A DNA stretch of 64,000 bases from the NCBI GenBank assembly GCA_046290815.1, contig JBKBUF010000018.1, positions 36,086-100,085 on the forward strand, in the 5' to 3' direction. Both the position numbers and the translations under genes were made by a program. The notes under the pieces were generated by a model. It was given only the letters and a program-made list of their open reading frames with translations. It made no database searches and was not told where the DNA came from. The stretch comes from JBKBUF01 sp046290815 (lineage in GTDB: Bacteria > Bacteroidota > Bacteroidia > Cytophagales > Cytophagaceae). Shown here in pieces: positions 53,661-62,189 of this stretch (within the stretch, counting starts at the first letter, position 1; the number at the start of each line of letters is the position of its first letter).

Positions 53661-55547
53661 ATGAAAACAATCAGACACATTATTATCCTTTTATTGTTGC
53701 TGCATATTCAAAGTGTGGCTTATTCTCAGTTTTGGGAACTTGTATGGTCAGACGAATTCAACTATTCCGGTTTGCCTGATCAAAATAAATGGGAATTTGA
53801 GGTTCATGGTCCCGGATGGGTAAACCAGGAAAGGCAAAACTACACCAATAGGAGATTGGAAAACTGCAGAGTTGAAAATGGAAGATTAATTATCGAAGCA
53901 AGGAGAGATTGGTTTGGAGGCCATGAATATTCTTCTGCAAGAATTCGTACTGCTCACAAAGGGGACTGGCTATATGGTCGGGTTGAAGTAAGGGCTAAAC
54001 TTCCTGCAGGAAGAGGTACCTGGCCTGCCATTTGGATGCTTCCAACTGACTGGAGCTATGGTGGATGGCCTGCAAGCGGAGAAATTGATATAATGGAATA
54101 TGTAGGATACCAGCCGGATGTAGTCCATGCTTCTGTGCATACAAGGGATCGCAATTTCATGCATGGCAATAATTATACTGTTGCGCATTATAATAACACT
54201 GTGGAAGAACAATTCAATGTTTATGCACTGGAATGGTACAGAGATCGTCTGGATTTTTTTGTAAACAATGTAAAGATTGGTACATTCACCAACGGAGGAA
54301 ACTGGACAGTCTGGCCATTTGACAAAAGATTTCACATGATTCTCAACCTGGCGATAGGAGGCAACTGGGGCGGAGCTCAAGGGATAGATAATAATATCTT
54401 TCCTGCCAGAATGGAAGTTGATTATGTAAGAGTTTATAGAGAATCTCCTCAACCGCCCGGAGTTACAAATTTAAGCGGGGTTTATTATTTGCAGAACCGA
54501 CATAGTGGCCTGTATATGGATGTAAGCGGATCGGGTACAACTGATGGAGCAAATGTTCATCAATGGGCGTATCATGGAAATGCCAATCAGCAATTTAACT
54601 TCACGCACCTGGGAAATGGTGTATACAGAATTACAGCTGTGCATAGCGGTAAAGCTCTGGATGTTGCAGGTGTTAGTTCAAACGACGGTGCCAATATTCA
54701 GCAATGGAGCTACGGAGGAGGAGCAAATCAGCAATTTATTGTTCAGTCTACCGGCGATGGATATTACAGGTTAATTGCCAGTCATAGCAGGAAGATAGTC
54801 GAGGTAGGAGGCTGGAGTACTTCTTCGGGAGGTAATATACAACAATGGTCAAGTGCAGGGCAAACATCCGGACAATGGAGATTGGTGCCTGTGGTTACAA
54901 GTACATTGATACAAGCAGAAAATTATTCAGCGATGGCAGGTGTACAAACAGAAAATACCACTGATTCAGGAGGAGGGCTAAATGTCGGCTGGATTGATGC
55001 AGGCGATTGGATGGCTTATAACTCTATTAATTTCCCTGTATCAGGTTCGTACCGAATTGAGTATAGGGTTGCGAGTCCCAACTCTGGTGGCAGATTATCA
55101 CTGGATCTTAATGCAGGGTCAGTTCAACTAGGTTCGATAAATGTTCCCAATACAGGAGGATGGCAAAACTGGACAACTATATCACATGTAGTAAATGTTA
55201 ATGCAGGAACCTATAATTTAGGAATCTTTGCTCCTTCCGGAGGTTGGAATATTAACTGGATAAGAATTACCAGACAAACTGCTACAGCAGCAAGGATGAC
55301 AGCTATGGAAGAAGCAGTAGCTACATTAGAGTTTTTCCCGAATCCTGCTGAAGATATTCTGCATATTAGAGGGATAGAAGACTTATCTGGTTTTGACGCC
55401 AGAATTTATGATGCAATGGGTTTTGAAGTAGATAATTTAAAGCCGGAGTCAGGTTCTATCGATGTTTCATTATTGAAGGCCGGAATTTATTCCATAGTAT
55501 TAACTCGTGATGATATGAAGATTACGAGGAAATTTATGAAAAAATAA
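53661..55547 (+). CDS. Secreted GH16 beta-glucanase with ricin-type lectin, CBM6 and T9SS domains
   Basis: Start is the ATG at 53661, which begins a signal peptide (MKTIRHIIIL to AYSQ); the longer in-frame ORF from 53601 is less likely. The 628-residue protein has a GH16 domain (about 25-265) of the laminarinase/beta-1,3-glucanase type, with the catalytic motif GEIDIMEYVG (E141 nucleophile, D143, E146 acid/base), a ricin B-type lectin with three QxW-like repeats (about 272-412), a CBM6 module (about 415-540; LIQAENYSAM, GWIDAGDWMAYN, NINWIRI) and a T9SS type A sorting domain (about 555-628). It should degrade external beta-glucans. Confidence 0.93.
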   Translation: MKTIRHIIILLLLLHIQSVAYSQFWELVWSDEFNYSGLPDQNKWEFEVHGPGWVNQERQNYTNRRLENCRVENGRLIIEARRDWFGGHEYSSARIRTAHKGDWLYGRVEVRAKLPAGRGTWPAIWMLPTDWSYGGWPASGEIDIMEYVGYQPDVVHASVHTRDRNFMHGNNYTVAHYNNTVEEQFNVYALEWYRDRLDFFVNNVKIGTFTNGGNWTVWPFDKRFHMILNLAIGGNWGGAQGIDNNIFPARMEVDYVRVYRESPQPPGVTNLSGVYYLQNRHSGLYMDVSGSGTTDGANVHQWAYHGNANQQFNFTHLGNGVYRITAVHSGKALDVAGVSSNDGANIQQWSYGGGANQQFIVQSTGDGYYRLIASHSRKIVEVGGWSTSSGGNIQQWSSAGQTSGQWRLVPVVTSTLIQAENYSAMAGVQTENTTDSGGGLNVGWIDAGDWMAYNSINFPVSGSYRIEYRVASPNSGGRLSLDLNAGSVQLGSINVPNTGGWQNWTTISHVVNVNAGTYNLGIFAPSGGWNINWIRITRQTATAARMTAMEEAVATLEFFPNPAEDILHIRGIEDLSGFDARIYDAMGFEVDNLKPESGSIDVSLLKAGIYSIVLTRDDMKITRKFMKK

Positions 55548-55562
55548 AATTTTAGTTTTTTT

Positions 55563-55623
55563 AAGGCTGTTTCAAAGATGTTCATCCAAATTCAAACGCA
55601 TGATATCTTTGAAACAGCTTTTT
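55563..55623. terminator. Bidirectional terminator between convergent genes
   Basis: AAGGCTGTTTCAAAGAT and ATCTTTGAAACAGCTTT are inverted copies with a 25-base loop, flanked by A and T runs. It serves the GH16 gene and the minus-strand gene at 55626. Confidence 0.78.
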
Positions 55624-55625
55624 AT

Positions 55626-56123
55626 TTACCAGCTGCCTTCACCATACTCAGGCTGTACCGGAGGTGCGCTGCCTGTTAAGCCAAATTCCTCTTCCATTTG
55701 CAGTGTGGGAATTGGTCTTTCCATTTCTATTTTTACTGCTGTATCTTCAGGAATTTCCTCAGGAGCATTAATTTCAGTGTCGATTGTTTTTATATGAGTC
55801 GTAATTTCTTCTGTACTTTCTTCAGAAAGTATTTCCGTGTTTTCCCTTGTTAATACAGGGATTTGTATACCTTTTGTGGCATCAGGTATCTGCAGCTCCT
55901 CACCCTCTTTGTAGCAGAAAAATTGTTCAGTATCCTGATTGTAACAAATGGTTACATCAGCTTCAGATTCATCCTCAGTCGCACTTAAATTTTCTCCATC
56001 ATTCTCTCCGTCCTGCACTGTTTCTGTTTCACTTTCTTTGTCTTTTTCTCCATCGGATTGTGCTCTACCTTCTACTGCCAGCAGTATCAATAAAATGCCG
56101 GCCAAACCTTTTAATATTTTCAT
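55626..56123 (-). CDS. Small acidic secreted protein of unknown function
   Basis: I do not recognise this 165-residue protein. It has a signal peptide (about 1-22, ending GRAQ). The mature part is strongly acidic (runs such as SDGEKDKESETETVQDGEND) and low in complexity, with two cysteines in ICYNQDTEQFFCYKEGEE and many E/T repeats such as TEEITTHIKTIDTEI. Coding is supported by the signal peptide, a convergent terminator past its stop and divergent placement 103 bp from the HtrA gene. It may be periplasmic and a partner or substrate of that protease, which is only a guess. Confidence 0.65.
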   Translation of the reverse strand: MKILKGLAGILLILLAVEGRAQSDGEKDKESETETVQDGENDGENLSATEDESEADVTICYNQDTEQFFCYKEGEELQIPDATKGIQIPVLTRENTEILSEESTEEITTHIKTIDTEINAPEEIPEDTAVKIEMERPIPTLQMEEEFGLTGSAPPVQPEYGEGSW

Positions 56124-56226
56124 ATCATTCTGCCTCTTATTAAAGAACTTGAAAAATTTGTAGAATGTTCTGCTAAACTAAGTGAGGGAGATAGCAGTTG
56201 CATTTATAAATGAGAATATTGGGGAT

Positions 56227-57690
56227 ATGAGAAAGCTGATGCTTGCCCTTGCTGTGGTAATGCCTTTTATGGTACAGGCAGGAGCGAATTCCGAGGGAGG
56301 AATTGAAGGAGGAAAGAAAAGTAATTTAAATGTTGCACCGGCAGATACTTTAGCACCGGGGAGAGCCTCAGTAGATTTAACATACGCGGCTAAAATTTCA
56401 CGGCCTGCAGTGGTTCATATCCGGACTTTTACCAGTATGCCTGAAGGACCTGCGATTTCGGGGTCGTTAAAAGATTTACTTGAAGAGTTATATGGAGATC
56501 AGATTGAAATTCCTGAACCTGAAACGAACGGTGAACCTGAGCATCCTTTGGCTTCTGCATCAGGTGTAATTATCTCTACTGATGGTTATATTGTAAGTAA
56601 TAACCACGTCATTGAAAATGCTGAAAAAATTGAGGTGACATTATTTGATAAAAGAAGTTATGTTGCCACACTGGTTGGGACCGATCCTCAAACTGATTTA
56701 AGTTTATTAAAGATAGAAGCGACAAATCTTCCGGCAATAAAATTTGCTAATCATGCAAATCTTGAAATAGGTGAATGGGTGCTTGCAGTCGGAAATCCGT
56801 TTAACCTTACTTCTACAGTAACCGCAGGTATTGTAAGCGCAATAGGGAGGAATGTAGGAGTATTATCAGGAAATGATAATCTGGCTGTGGAGAGCTTTAT
56901 TCAGACTGATGCGGTTGTAAATGTTGGTAACAGTGGTGGTGCATTAGTGAACCTGAAAGGTGAACTGGTGGGAATTAACACTGCTATAGCTACCCCTACA
57001 GGGACTTTTGCAGGATATTCGTTTGCAGTGCCTGTCAACCTTGTTCAGAAAGTGGTAGGAGATATCAGAGAGTTTGGCAGAGTTCAGAGAGCATTGCTTG
57101 GCGTTACCGTTATGGATATAGATGCTGCTCTGAAGGAGGAAAGAAAGCTTAAAGATTTTAGCGGTGTATATATTGATTCGGTTCTTACAGGAAGTTCAGC
57201 GGCAAAAGCCGGTTTGAAAAAAGGTGATGTAATCAGAGCTATTGATAATGAGGTGGTGGATTCCCCGTCTAAACTTCAGGAGGTAATTGCAACCCGTCGT
57301 CCCGGTGATAAAATAATCATTACTTTTCAGAGAGATAATAGGGAGAGAAAAGTGGAGGTATTGCTTAAAAATGTAAGTGGAACGACCGAACTGGTAAAAA
57401 ATGATCCTGAATCTATAGAAAATCTTTTAGGTGCTGAGGTAGGACCGGTAAGTACGCATGAAGCTTCAAGACTTAATATAAAAGGGGGATTCAAGGTGTA
57501 TAAAATTTCCCGCATAAGTTTACGCAAAACAGGTATGTCGGAAGGATTTATTATTACACATATAGATAAAATGCCATTGAAAAGCATGGATGATATGCAG
57601 AGAATTCTTAAGAAATCAAAAGGAACAGATATTCTGCTTCAAGGCGTATATCCGGATGGCAAAAAAGCATTCTATGCAGTAAGCAATTAA
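56227..57690 (+). CDS. HtrA/DegP-family periplasmic serine protease
   Basis: The ATG at 56227 starts a signal peptide (MRKLMLALAV to QAGA) and gives 488 residues; an upstream in-frame GTG is rejected. The trypsin-like domain has the triad H127 (SNNHVIE), D157 (PQTDLSLLKI) and S236 (GNSGGALVNL). A first PDZ domain follows (about 280-385; LLGVTVMDIDAALKEE, GSSAAKAGLKKGDVIRAIDNEVV) and a second, more divergent PDZ covers the end (about 400-485; GFIITHIDKMPLKSMDD). It degrades or refolds damaged envelope proteins. The mature N-terminus and the acidic insert near residue 90-105 (IEIPEPETNGEPEH) correspond to the LA-loop region. Confidence 0.94.
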   Translation: MRKLMLALAVVMPFMVQAGANSEGGIEGGKKSNLNVAPADTLAPGRASVDLTYAAKISRPAVVHIRTFTSMPEGPAISGSLKDLLEELYGDQIEIPEPETNGEPEHPLASASGVIISTDGYIVSNNHVIENAEKIEVTLFDKRSYVATLVGTDPQTDLSLLKIEATNLPAIKFANHANLEIGEWVLAVGNPFNLTSTVTAGIVSAIGRNVGVLSGNDNLAVESFIQTDAVVNVGNSGGALVNLKGELVGINTAIATPTGTFAGYSFAVPVNLVQKVVGDIREFGRVQRALLGVTVMDIDAALKEERKLKDFSGVYIDSVLTGSSAAKAGLKKGDVIRAIDNEVVDSPSKLQEVIATRRPGDKIIITFQRDNRERKVEVLLKNVSGTTELVKNDPESIENLLGAEVGPVSTHEASRLNIKGGFKVYKISRISLRKTGMSEGFIITHIDKMPLKSMDDMQRILKKSKGTDILLQGVYPDGKKAFYAVSN

Positions 57691-57715
57691 AGAAATAATG
57701 GTTGAGCGGTTGGAG

Positions 57716-57746
57716 GGGCTGTTGCTGAAAAGCGCAGCCCTTTTTT
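57716..57746 (+). terminator. Rho-independent terminator after the HtrA gene
   Basis: GGGCTG pairs with CAGCCC, with an inner GCT/AGC pair around GAAA, followed by six T. Confidence 0.88.
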
Positions 57747-57762
57747 GGGATTCTTTCTGTTA

Positions 57763-60321
57763 TTAATTTCCTCTTGGTTGAGTTCTCATGGCATTGTCAT
57801 ACCAGTCTCTTCTTCTGTTAAGTCTCAGATCTTGCAGTATGGATGCTTTTACATTGATGTCAAATGTATAAGATCTCCTTGGTCCGAAAGGAATGACGTT
57901 GGCACGCATTTCCCAACAATGAAGATCGCGATAAATATTTATTTGAGTAAATGTAATTCCCTGGTTAACGAAGTCATAGCCAGAGTTGAAACCTATTTTC
58001 CATTTATCTGAAAGCTTAACATCACCATTGAAATTCAATGATTGAATGACTGTGGCATTACCGAAAGGCTGTCTGTTGAAATTCATGTTATAACTTACAT
58101 ACAAACTCCAGGGTATGTTGAAGTCAACATACATTTCAGGGTTGGCATTGATGTATGCCAGTTGAGTAGCATCATATACCGGTCTCTCACGAAACCTTGG
58201 TTTCTTGGCAGAAGGATTGAGGTTAGTTGCCAGTGCGAGATTGTAATTTTTTGGCTTCTGAAACTGATCATCAGTGCTGAATCTTACTTCAGGTATTCTC
58301 TCAACTCTGTTTTCTTCATTTCTGATATACACATATGGGTCATAAGCAGTGTTGAAGTTTATATCAACCTTATTAAATAATCTGGTTCTGGCCTGCAATG
58401 AAATCAATGTCCATTTAAATTGTTCTGCTGTAAAATCATAACCCCCGGTTAATCCGATGTTTTCAATAAGTTTAAATTTCTTGACAGGATTAGCAGTGTC
58501 TTTTGGTGTTTTGGCTTTGGCTTCAAAAGTGTTCACCACGTTAAATGAAATCAGGTTTTGTGTTCCGGCAGCAGGTGCACCATACATAAATCCCTGGTAT
58601 CTTGATAATATTTGTCTTTGTCTCCCTTCTATCTGTACCTCCTGAAAATCTGATCTGTTAATATTATAAAAATCCGGTCTATAGGTGTAGTTTATGGTCG
58701 GTATCATTACATGCCTCACTTGTACCGGACCTCCGGGATTTCCGAATGTTCCGAAAATTCTGGTTGTTAAAGAGGTGCCTGCATTGAAGTCATGTGTATA
58801 GGTTGTGCCTTCCACAGGTGTGCCGATTGGTTCATTGTTATCATTTATGGTATATTCAAGTCTCTCGAAATATGTATACCCATTGTAATTAATAAATGGA
58901 TTAAAATTGAAGTATTTAAAAGCTTTTATGGTGGTATTGATTGGAATTGTATGTTTTGCTCCGTATTGGGCATATGGCCTTTCAAAAAATCTTTGAAAAT
59001 TATCCAGACTTAGTTGTAGGGTGTCTGCCGGTACGCTTCTCCTGGTGCTCATATTAGATGCAAGTATTTGAGTATTCAGAGTGTAAGCTGTATTGATTTT
59101 TTCATACCATCTGTTTCCGGTTCCTATTTTTCTTTTGAAAGGATATACACGGTTCATGTTAAATGCCACACTCGGTACAGTAAAATTGTATTGCTGGGTT
59201 CTTGTATTCTGGTCACTCCTCAGGCCTATGGCAATGTTGAACGGACTATTACCAAAATTTCTTGAATAGTTTATTGTAGAGCTAAAAACGTTTGATTGAT
59301 AATTACTAGGATTGTATGCATTAAATCGGTTGTAATTGCTGCTACCGAAATTTACACCGGCAGAAAGCCTGCTGTTTCTCTGACTGATTGTAGCATGATT
59401 CCAGGTGAGCCAGTAATCCTTGCTTTCAGTATTGAAGCCTTCCATTCCGCTTTTAATATAATTATATCTGAGGTCAAAGTTACCTGTAAACCTGTATCTG
59501 CTTCTGTAATCTGTATGCGCTTGTGCACCATGTCCACCCCTGGAATAAATTTCTCCTGTAAGACTTGTTGCAGCATAATCGCTCCATCTTAAAAAGTAAC
59601 CGCCATTTCGAAGAAAAAATCCTCTGTCGGCTGACTCGCCATACATTGGAAAAATAATCCCTGATTTTTGTTTTTTAGGAACAGGGAAAACTCCTAAAAG
59701 AAACCCAAGTGGTGTCGGTATGTCCGCCACGTAAAGGTTGAAAGGTCCTGCTACTATTTTATCTTCGGGTATTACTTTCAGCTTGTTTGCCCTTATATAA
59801 AAGTGAGGATGGGCAAGATTACAGGTGGTGTAGTCGGCATGGTTTATATATAAAGCCTCGTCGGTTTTCTTTACTCTGTTACCATGAATATAACCTTCAC
59901 CTTGCTGAGTGATAATGCCGCTGATAAGACCTCTTCTCGTCTGGAAATTGTAAACAATAGTGTCAGCGGTATAAGTATCCGTACCTTCTTTGAAAACAGG
60001 TATTCCTATTGTTCTTCCTGTAACAGTATCTTTTACTCCTCTTGCTGTTAAAGTGTGGTTGTGCCAGTCTATTTCAATCCGCTCGGCTTTAAGTGAAATG
60101 TTACCATATTCAATAAAGGCATCACCGTATAGAAAAGCTATTTGTTTTACAACATCCAGTCTGATGGAATCCCGGGCATTATATTTTACCGTGGTTTCAA
60201 AATCACTTTGCTTTTGTGGTTGAACTATTGCAGCTGGAATAGTGTCATTAGTGTTAGCAGGAGTGTTATTGGTTCTGTCCTGAAGGGTTGTATCTGTCTG
60301 GGCAAAAGCTGAAAAGCTCAT
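57763..60321 (-). CDS. lptD: LptD-type LPS assembly outer membrane protein
   Basis: From the ATG at 60321 the product is 852 residues, but that leaves only seven residues before the AQ cleavage site. In frame upstream, open to a TGA at 60405, lies a normal signal peptide (KLERVSHILYSIFLGICLV), and the only starts there are ATT (60396) or CTG (60375). The true start is thus probably upstream, giving up to 877 residues. The N-terminal part (about 35-200) is the OstA/LptA-like beta-jellyroll (VKQIAFLYGDAFIEYGNISLKAERIEIDW), and the rest is a large beta-barrel (PTPLGFLLGVFPVPKKQKSG and on). It inserts LPS into the outer leaflet. It diverges from the amidase gene through a palindromic promoter. 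Confidence 0.88.
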   Translation of the reverse strand: MSFSAFAQTDTTLQDRTNNTPANTNDTIPAAIVQPQKQSDFETTVKYNARDSIRLDVVKQIAFLYGDAFIEYGNISLKAERIEIDWHNHTLTARGVKDTVTGRTIGIPVFKEGTDTYTADTIVYNFQTRRGLISGIITQQGEGYIHGNRVKKTDEALYINHADYTTCNLAHPHFYIRANKLKVIPEDKIVAGPFNLYVADIPTPLGFLLGVFPVPKKQKSGIIFPMYGESADRGFFLRNGGYFLRWSDYAATSLTGEIYSRGGHGAQAHTDYRSRYRFTGNFDLRYNYIKSGMEGFNTESKDYWLTWNHATISQRNSRLSAGVNFGSSNYNRFNAYNPSNYQSNVFSSTINYSRNFGNSPFNIAIGLRSDQNTRTQQYNFTVPSVAFNMNRVYPFKRKIGTGNRWYEKINTAYTLNTQILASNMSTRRSVPADTLQLSLDNFQRFFERPYAQYGAKHTIPINTTIKAFKYFNFNPFINYNGYTYFERLEYTINDNNEPIGTPVEGTTYTHDFNAGTSLTTRIFGTFGNPGGPVQVRHVMIPTINYTYRPDFYNINRSDFQEVQIEGRQRQILSRYQGFMYGAPAAGTQNLISFNVVNTFEAKAKTPKDTANPVKKFKLIENIGLTGGYDFTAEQFKWTLISLQARTRLFNKVDINFNTAYDPYVYIRNEENRVERIPEVRFSTDDQFQKPKNYNLALATNLNPSAKKPRFRERPVYDATQLAYINANPEMYVDFNIPWSLYVSYNMNFNRQPFGNATVIQSLNFNGDVKLSDKWKIGFNSGYDFVNQGITFTQINIYRDLHCWEMRANVIPFGPRRSYTFDINVKASILQDLRLNRRRDWYDNAMRTQPRGN

Positions 60322-60403
60322 TACCAGGCAAATCCCTAAAAAAATGGAATATAAAATATGTGAAACCCGTTCCAGTTTAACTAAAAATTTAACAATTTTG
60401 CGT

Positions 60404-60425
60404 CAAAGTTATCGTAATAACTTTG
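60404..60425. promoter_or_regulatory. Palindromic divergent promoter between lptD and the amidase gene
   Basis: CAAAGTTA (60404-60411) and TAACTTTG (60418-60425) are perfect inverted copies with a 6-bp spacer. Read on each strand, TAACTTTG matches the TAnnTTTG -7 element, so both divergent genes have their -7 box in one palindrome. The likely plus start is about 60431, just before the GTG at 60439; the minus start is about 60398, next to the ATT at 60396. Confidence 0.6.
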
Positions 60426-60438
60426 AAAAGGGAATAAT

Positions 60439-61218
60439 GTGAGAAATAATGTCAAAGCTTTTCTACTCTTAGCAATATTCGTGCTAACTTCCTTTTCCGG
60501 CCAGGAAGTAAAACAATATAAATTGAAAACTGTTGTGATTGACGCCGGACATGGAGGTAAAGATCCGGGTTGTCAGGGCAAGGTTTCTCACGAATCGGAT
60601 ATTGCACTAAAGGTCGCTCTGGAATTGGGAAGGATTATCAAAGAAAACATGCCCGGAGTAAAAGTGATTTTTACCAGGGAAAAAGACGAATTCATTGAAT
60701 TACATGACAGGGCGGGCATCGCTAACAGGCATAAAGCGGATCTTTTTATTTCTATACATTGTAATTCAGGACATTCTGAAGCTTTCGGTACTGAGACTTA
60801 TACCATGGGACTTCATACTTCACAGGATAATTTGGAGGTGGCAAAAAGAGAAAATGCTGTTATCCTGAAAGAAGACAATTATCATAAGAAATATGATGGT
60901 TTCGATCCTAATTCACCCCAGGCTCATATATTATTTTCTTTATATCAAAATGCTTATATTGACAACAGCCTGAAGTTTGCCAGCCTTGTTGAAAAGCAGT
61001 TTAAAGAAAGAGTAGGCAGGACAAGCAGGGGGGTAAAACAGGCAGGACTACTTGTTTTGTGGAAAACAGCAATGCCTTCGGCACTGATTGAAATTGGATT
61101 TCTTACCAATAAGAATGAAGAAAAATACCTAAATTCACCAACCAATCAGGTTTTTATTGCATCCGGCATTTACCGGGCATTTAAAGAATATAAAAAAGAT
61201 ATTGAATCAACCAATTGA
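60439..61218 (+). CDS. N-acetylmuramoyl-L-alanine amidase (Amidase_3)
   Basis: The 259-residue protein starts with GTG (no ATG is in frame nearby) and has a signal peptide (about 1-21, ending FSG). It is a zinc amidase that cuts the bond between N-acetylmuramic acid and L-alanine in peptidoglycan. Zinc ligands are H38 (DAGHGGKDPG), E52 (HESDIALKVA) and H107 (FISIHCNSG), and the catalytic E218 is in ALIEIGFLTN. There is no SPOR or LysM targeting domain. The MCE-domain gene begins 9 bp downstream, so they form an operon for envelope maintenance. Confidence 0.93.
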   Translation: MRNNVKAFLLLAIFVLTSFSGQEVKQYKLKTVVIDAGHGGKDPGCQGKVSHESDIALKVALELGRIIKENMPGVKVIFTREKDEFIELHDRAGIANRHKADLFISIHCNSGHSEAFGTETYTMGLHTSQDNLEVAKRENAVILKEDNYHKKYDGFDPNSPQAHILFSLYQNAYIDNSLKFASLVEKQFKERVGRTSRGVKQAGLLVLWKTAMPSALIEIGFLTNKNEEKYLNSPTNQVFIASGIYRAFKEYKKDIESTN

Positions 61219-61227
61219 AATATTAAA

Positions 61228-62166
61228 GTGGCATTATCTAAAGAAGTAAAAGTAGGTTTACTAGCCCTGGTAGCAGGTGTGGTATTATATGTAGGTTTTA
61301 ACTTTTTGAAAGGTGTTGATTTTTTCTCCCCCACGAAAAAGTATTATGTAGTTTATAAAGAGGTAGATGGCCTTACAGTATCTAACCCTGTTACTTTACA
61401 CGGGTTAGCAGTAGGAAGGGTCAGCAGAATGGAATTGCTTACGACCCGTGACAACCTAATACTTGTAGAGTTACAAGTCGATGAGGAATTGCAAATAGGT
61501 GATTCTACCCTCGCATTTATATCTAACACAGATCTTCTGGGAGGAAAAAGTGTAGACCTTAGAATAGGACGTAACAGCAGAGTTTTTGAATCGGGTGATA
61601 CTCTCATAGGTATGAAAGAAAAAAGTCTCACTGACCGACTTGGAGAAAAAGCTCTTCCGATAATGGCAAATCTTGATTCGACCGTTATTAAAATGAATAA
61701 GATTTTTGGAGATGAGTTAGGTACAAGCATTTCCAATACACTTCATAATTTTGAATTAGCTTCACATAATCTTAAATCGATTATGGAAACTAATAAAACC
61801 AATATTGCGACAATCACGGGAAACCTGGCTGCGCTATCAGTTTCTCTAAAAGAAACAGAACGAGAATTAAAGCCATTGCTTGCTAAAATGAATTCCGTTG
61901 CAGACAGCCTTAATGATATGAAGCTGAAAGAGACTGTGAGTAATGCAAACGCCGCTATGGCAAATCTGAATAAGATTACCGATAAAATAAATCAGGGGCA
62001 GGGAAGTCTTGGTGCTTTGGTTAATGATAAAGCATTTATTAATAATTTGAATACAGCAATTTCCAATATGAATAAACTTGTAGTGGACCTGAAATATAAT
62101 CCAAGACATTATTTTGCTCCACTAGGAAAGAAACCTGGAAAGAACGACGAGAAGCCGGCTGAGTAA
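61228..62166 (+). CDS. MlaD/MCE-domain lipid transport protein
   Basis: The 312-residue product starts with GTG, has one N-terminal membrane helix (about 7-26) and an MCE domain (about 38-120; YYVVYKEVDGLTVSNPVTLHGLAVGRVSRM), then a long helical region (about 130-300). MCE proteins form rings that carry lipids between inner and outer membrane. No MlaE/MlaF permease or ATPase gene is adjacent, so the partners are elsewhere. The helical C-terminus is much longer than in E. coli MlaD (183 residues) and may build a tunnel. It is co-transcribed with the amidase gene. Confidence 0.9.
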   Translation: MALSKEVKVGLLALVAGVVLYVGFNFLKGVDFFSPTKKYYVVYKEVDGLTVSNPVTLHGLAVGRVSRMELLTTRDNLILVELQVDEELQIGDSTLAFISNTDLLGGKSVDLRIGRNSRVFESGDTLIGMKEKSLTDRLGEKALPIMANLDSTVIKMNKIFGDELGTSISNTLHNFELASHNLKSIMETNKTNIATITGNLAALSVSLKETERELKPLLAKMNSVADSLNDMKLKETVSNANAAMANLNKITDKINQGQGSLGALVNDKAFINNLNTAISNMNKLVVDLKYNPRHYFAPLGKKPGKNDEKPAE

Positions 62167-62189
62167 TTTCAATTTTTTAACCGCATTTT

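Noticed and set aside
53501..53779. 92-codon ORF before the GH16 gene
   Set aside because: It runs into the GH16 gene in a different frame and ends inside it; no signal peptide or family is visible.
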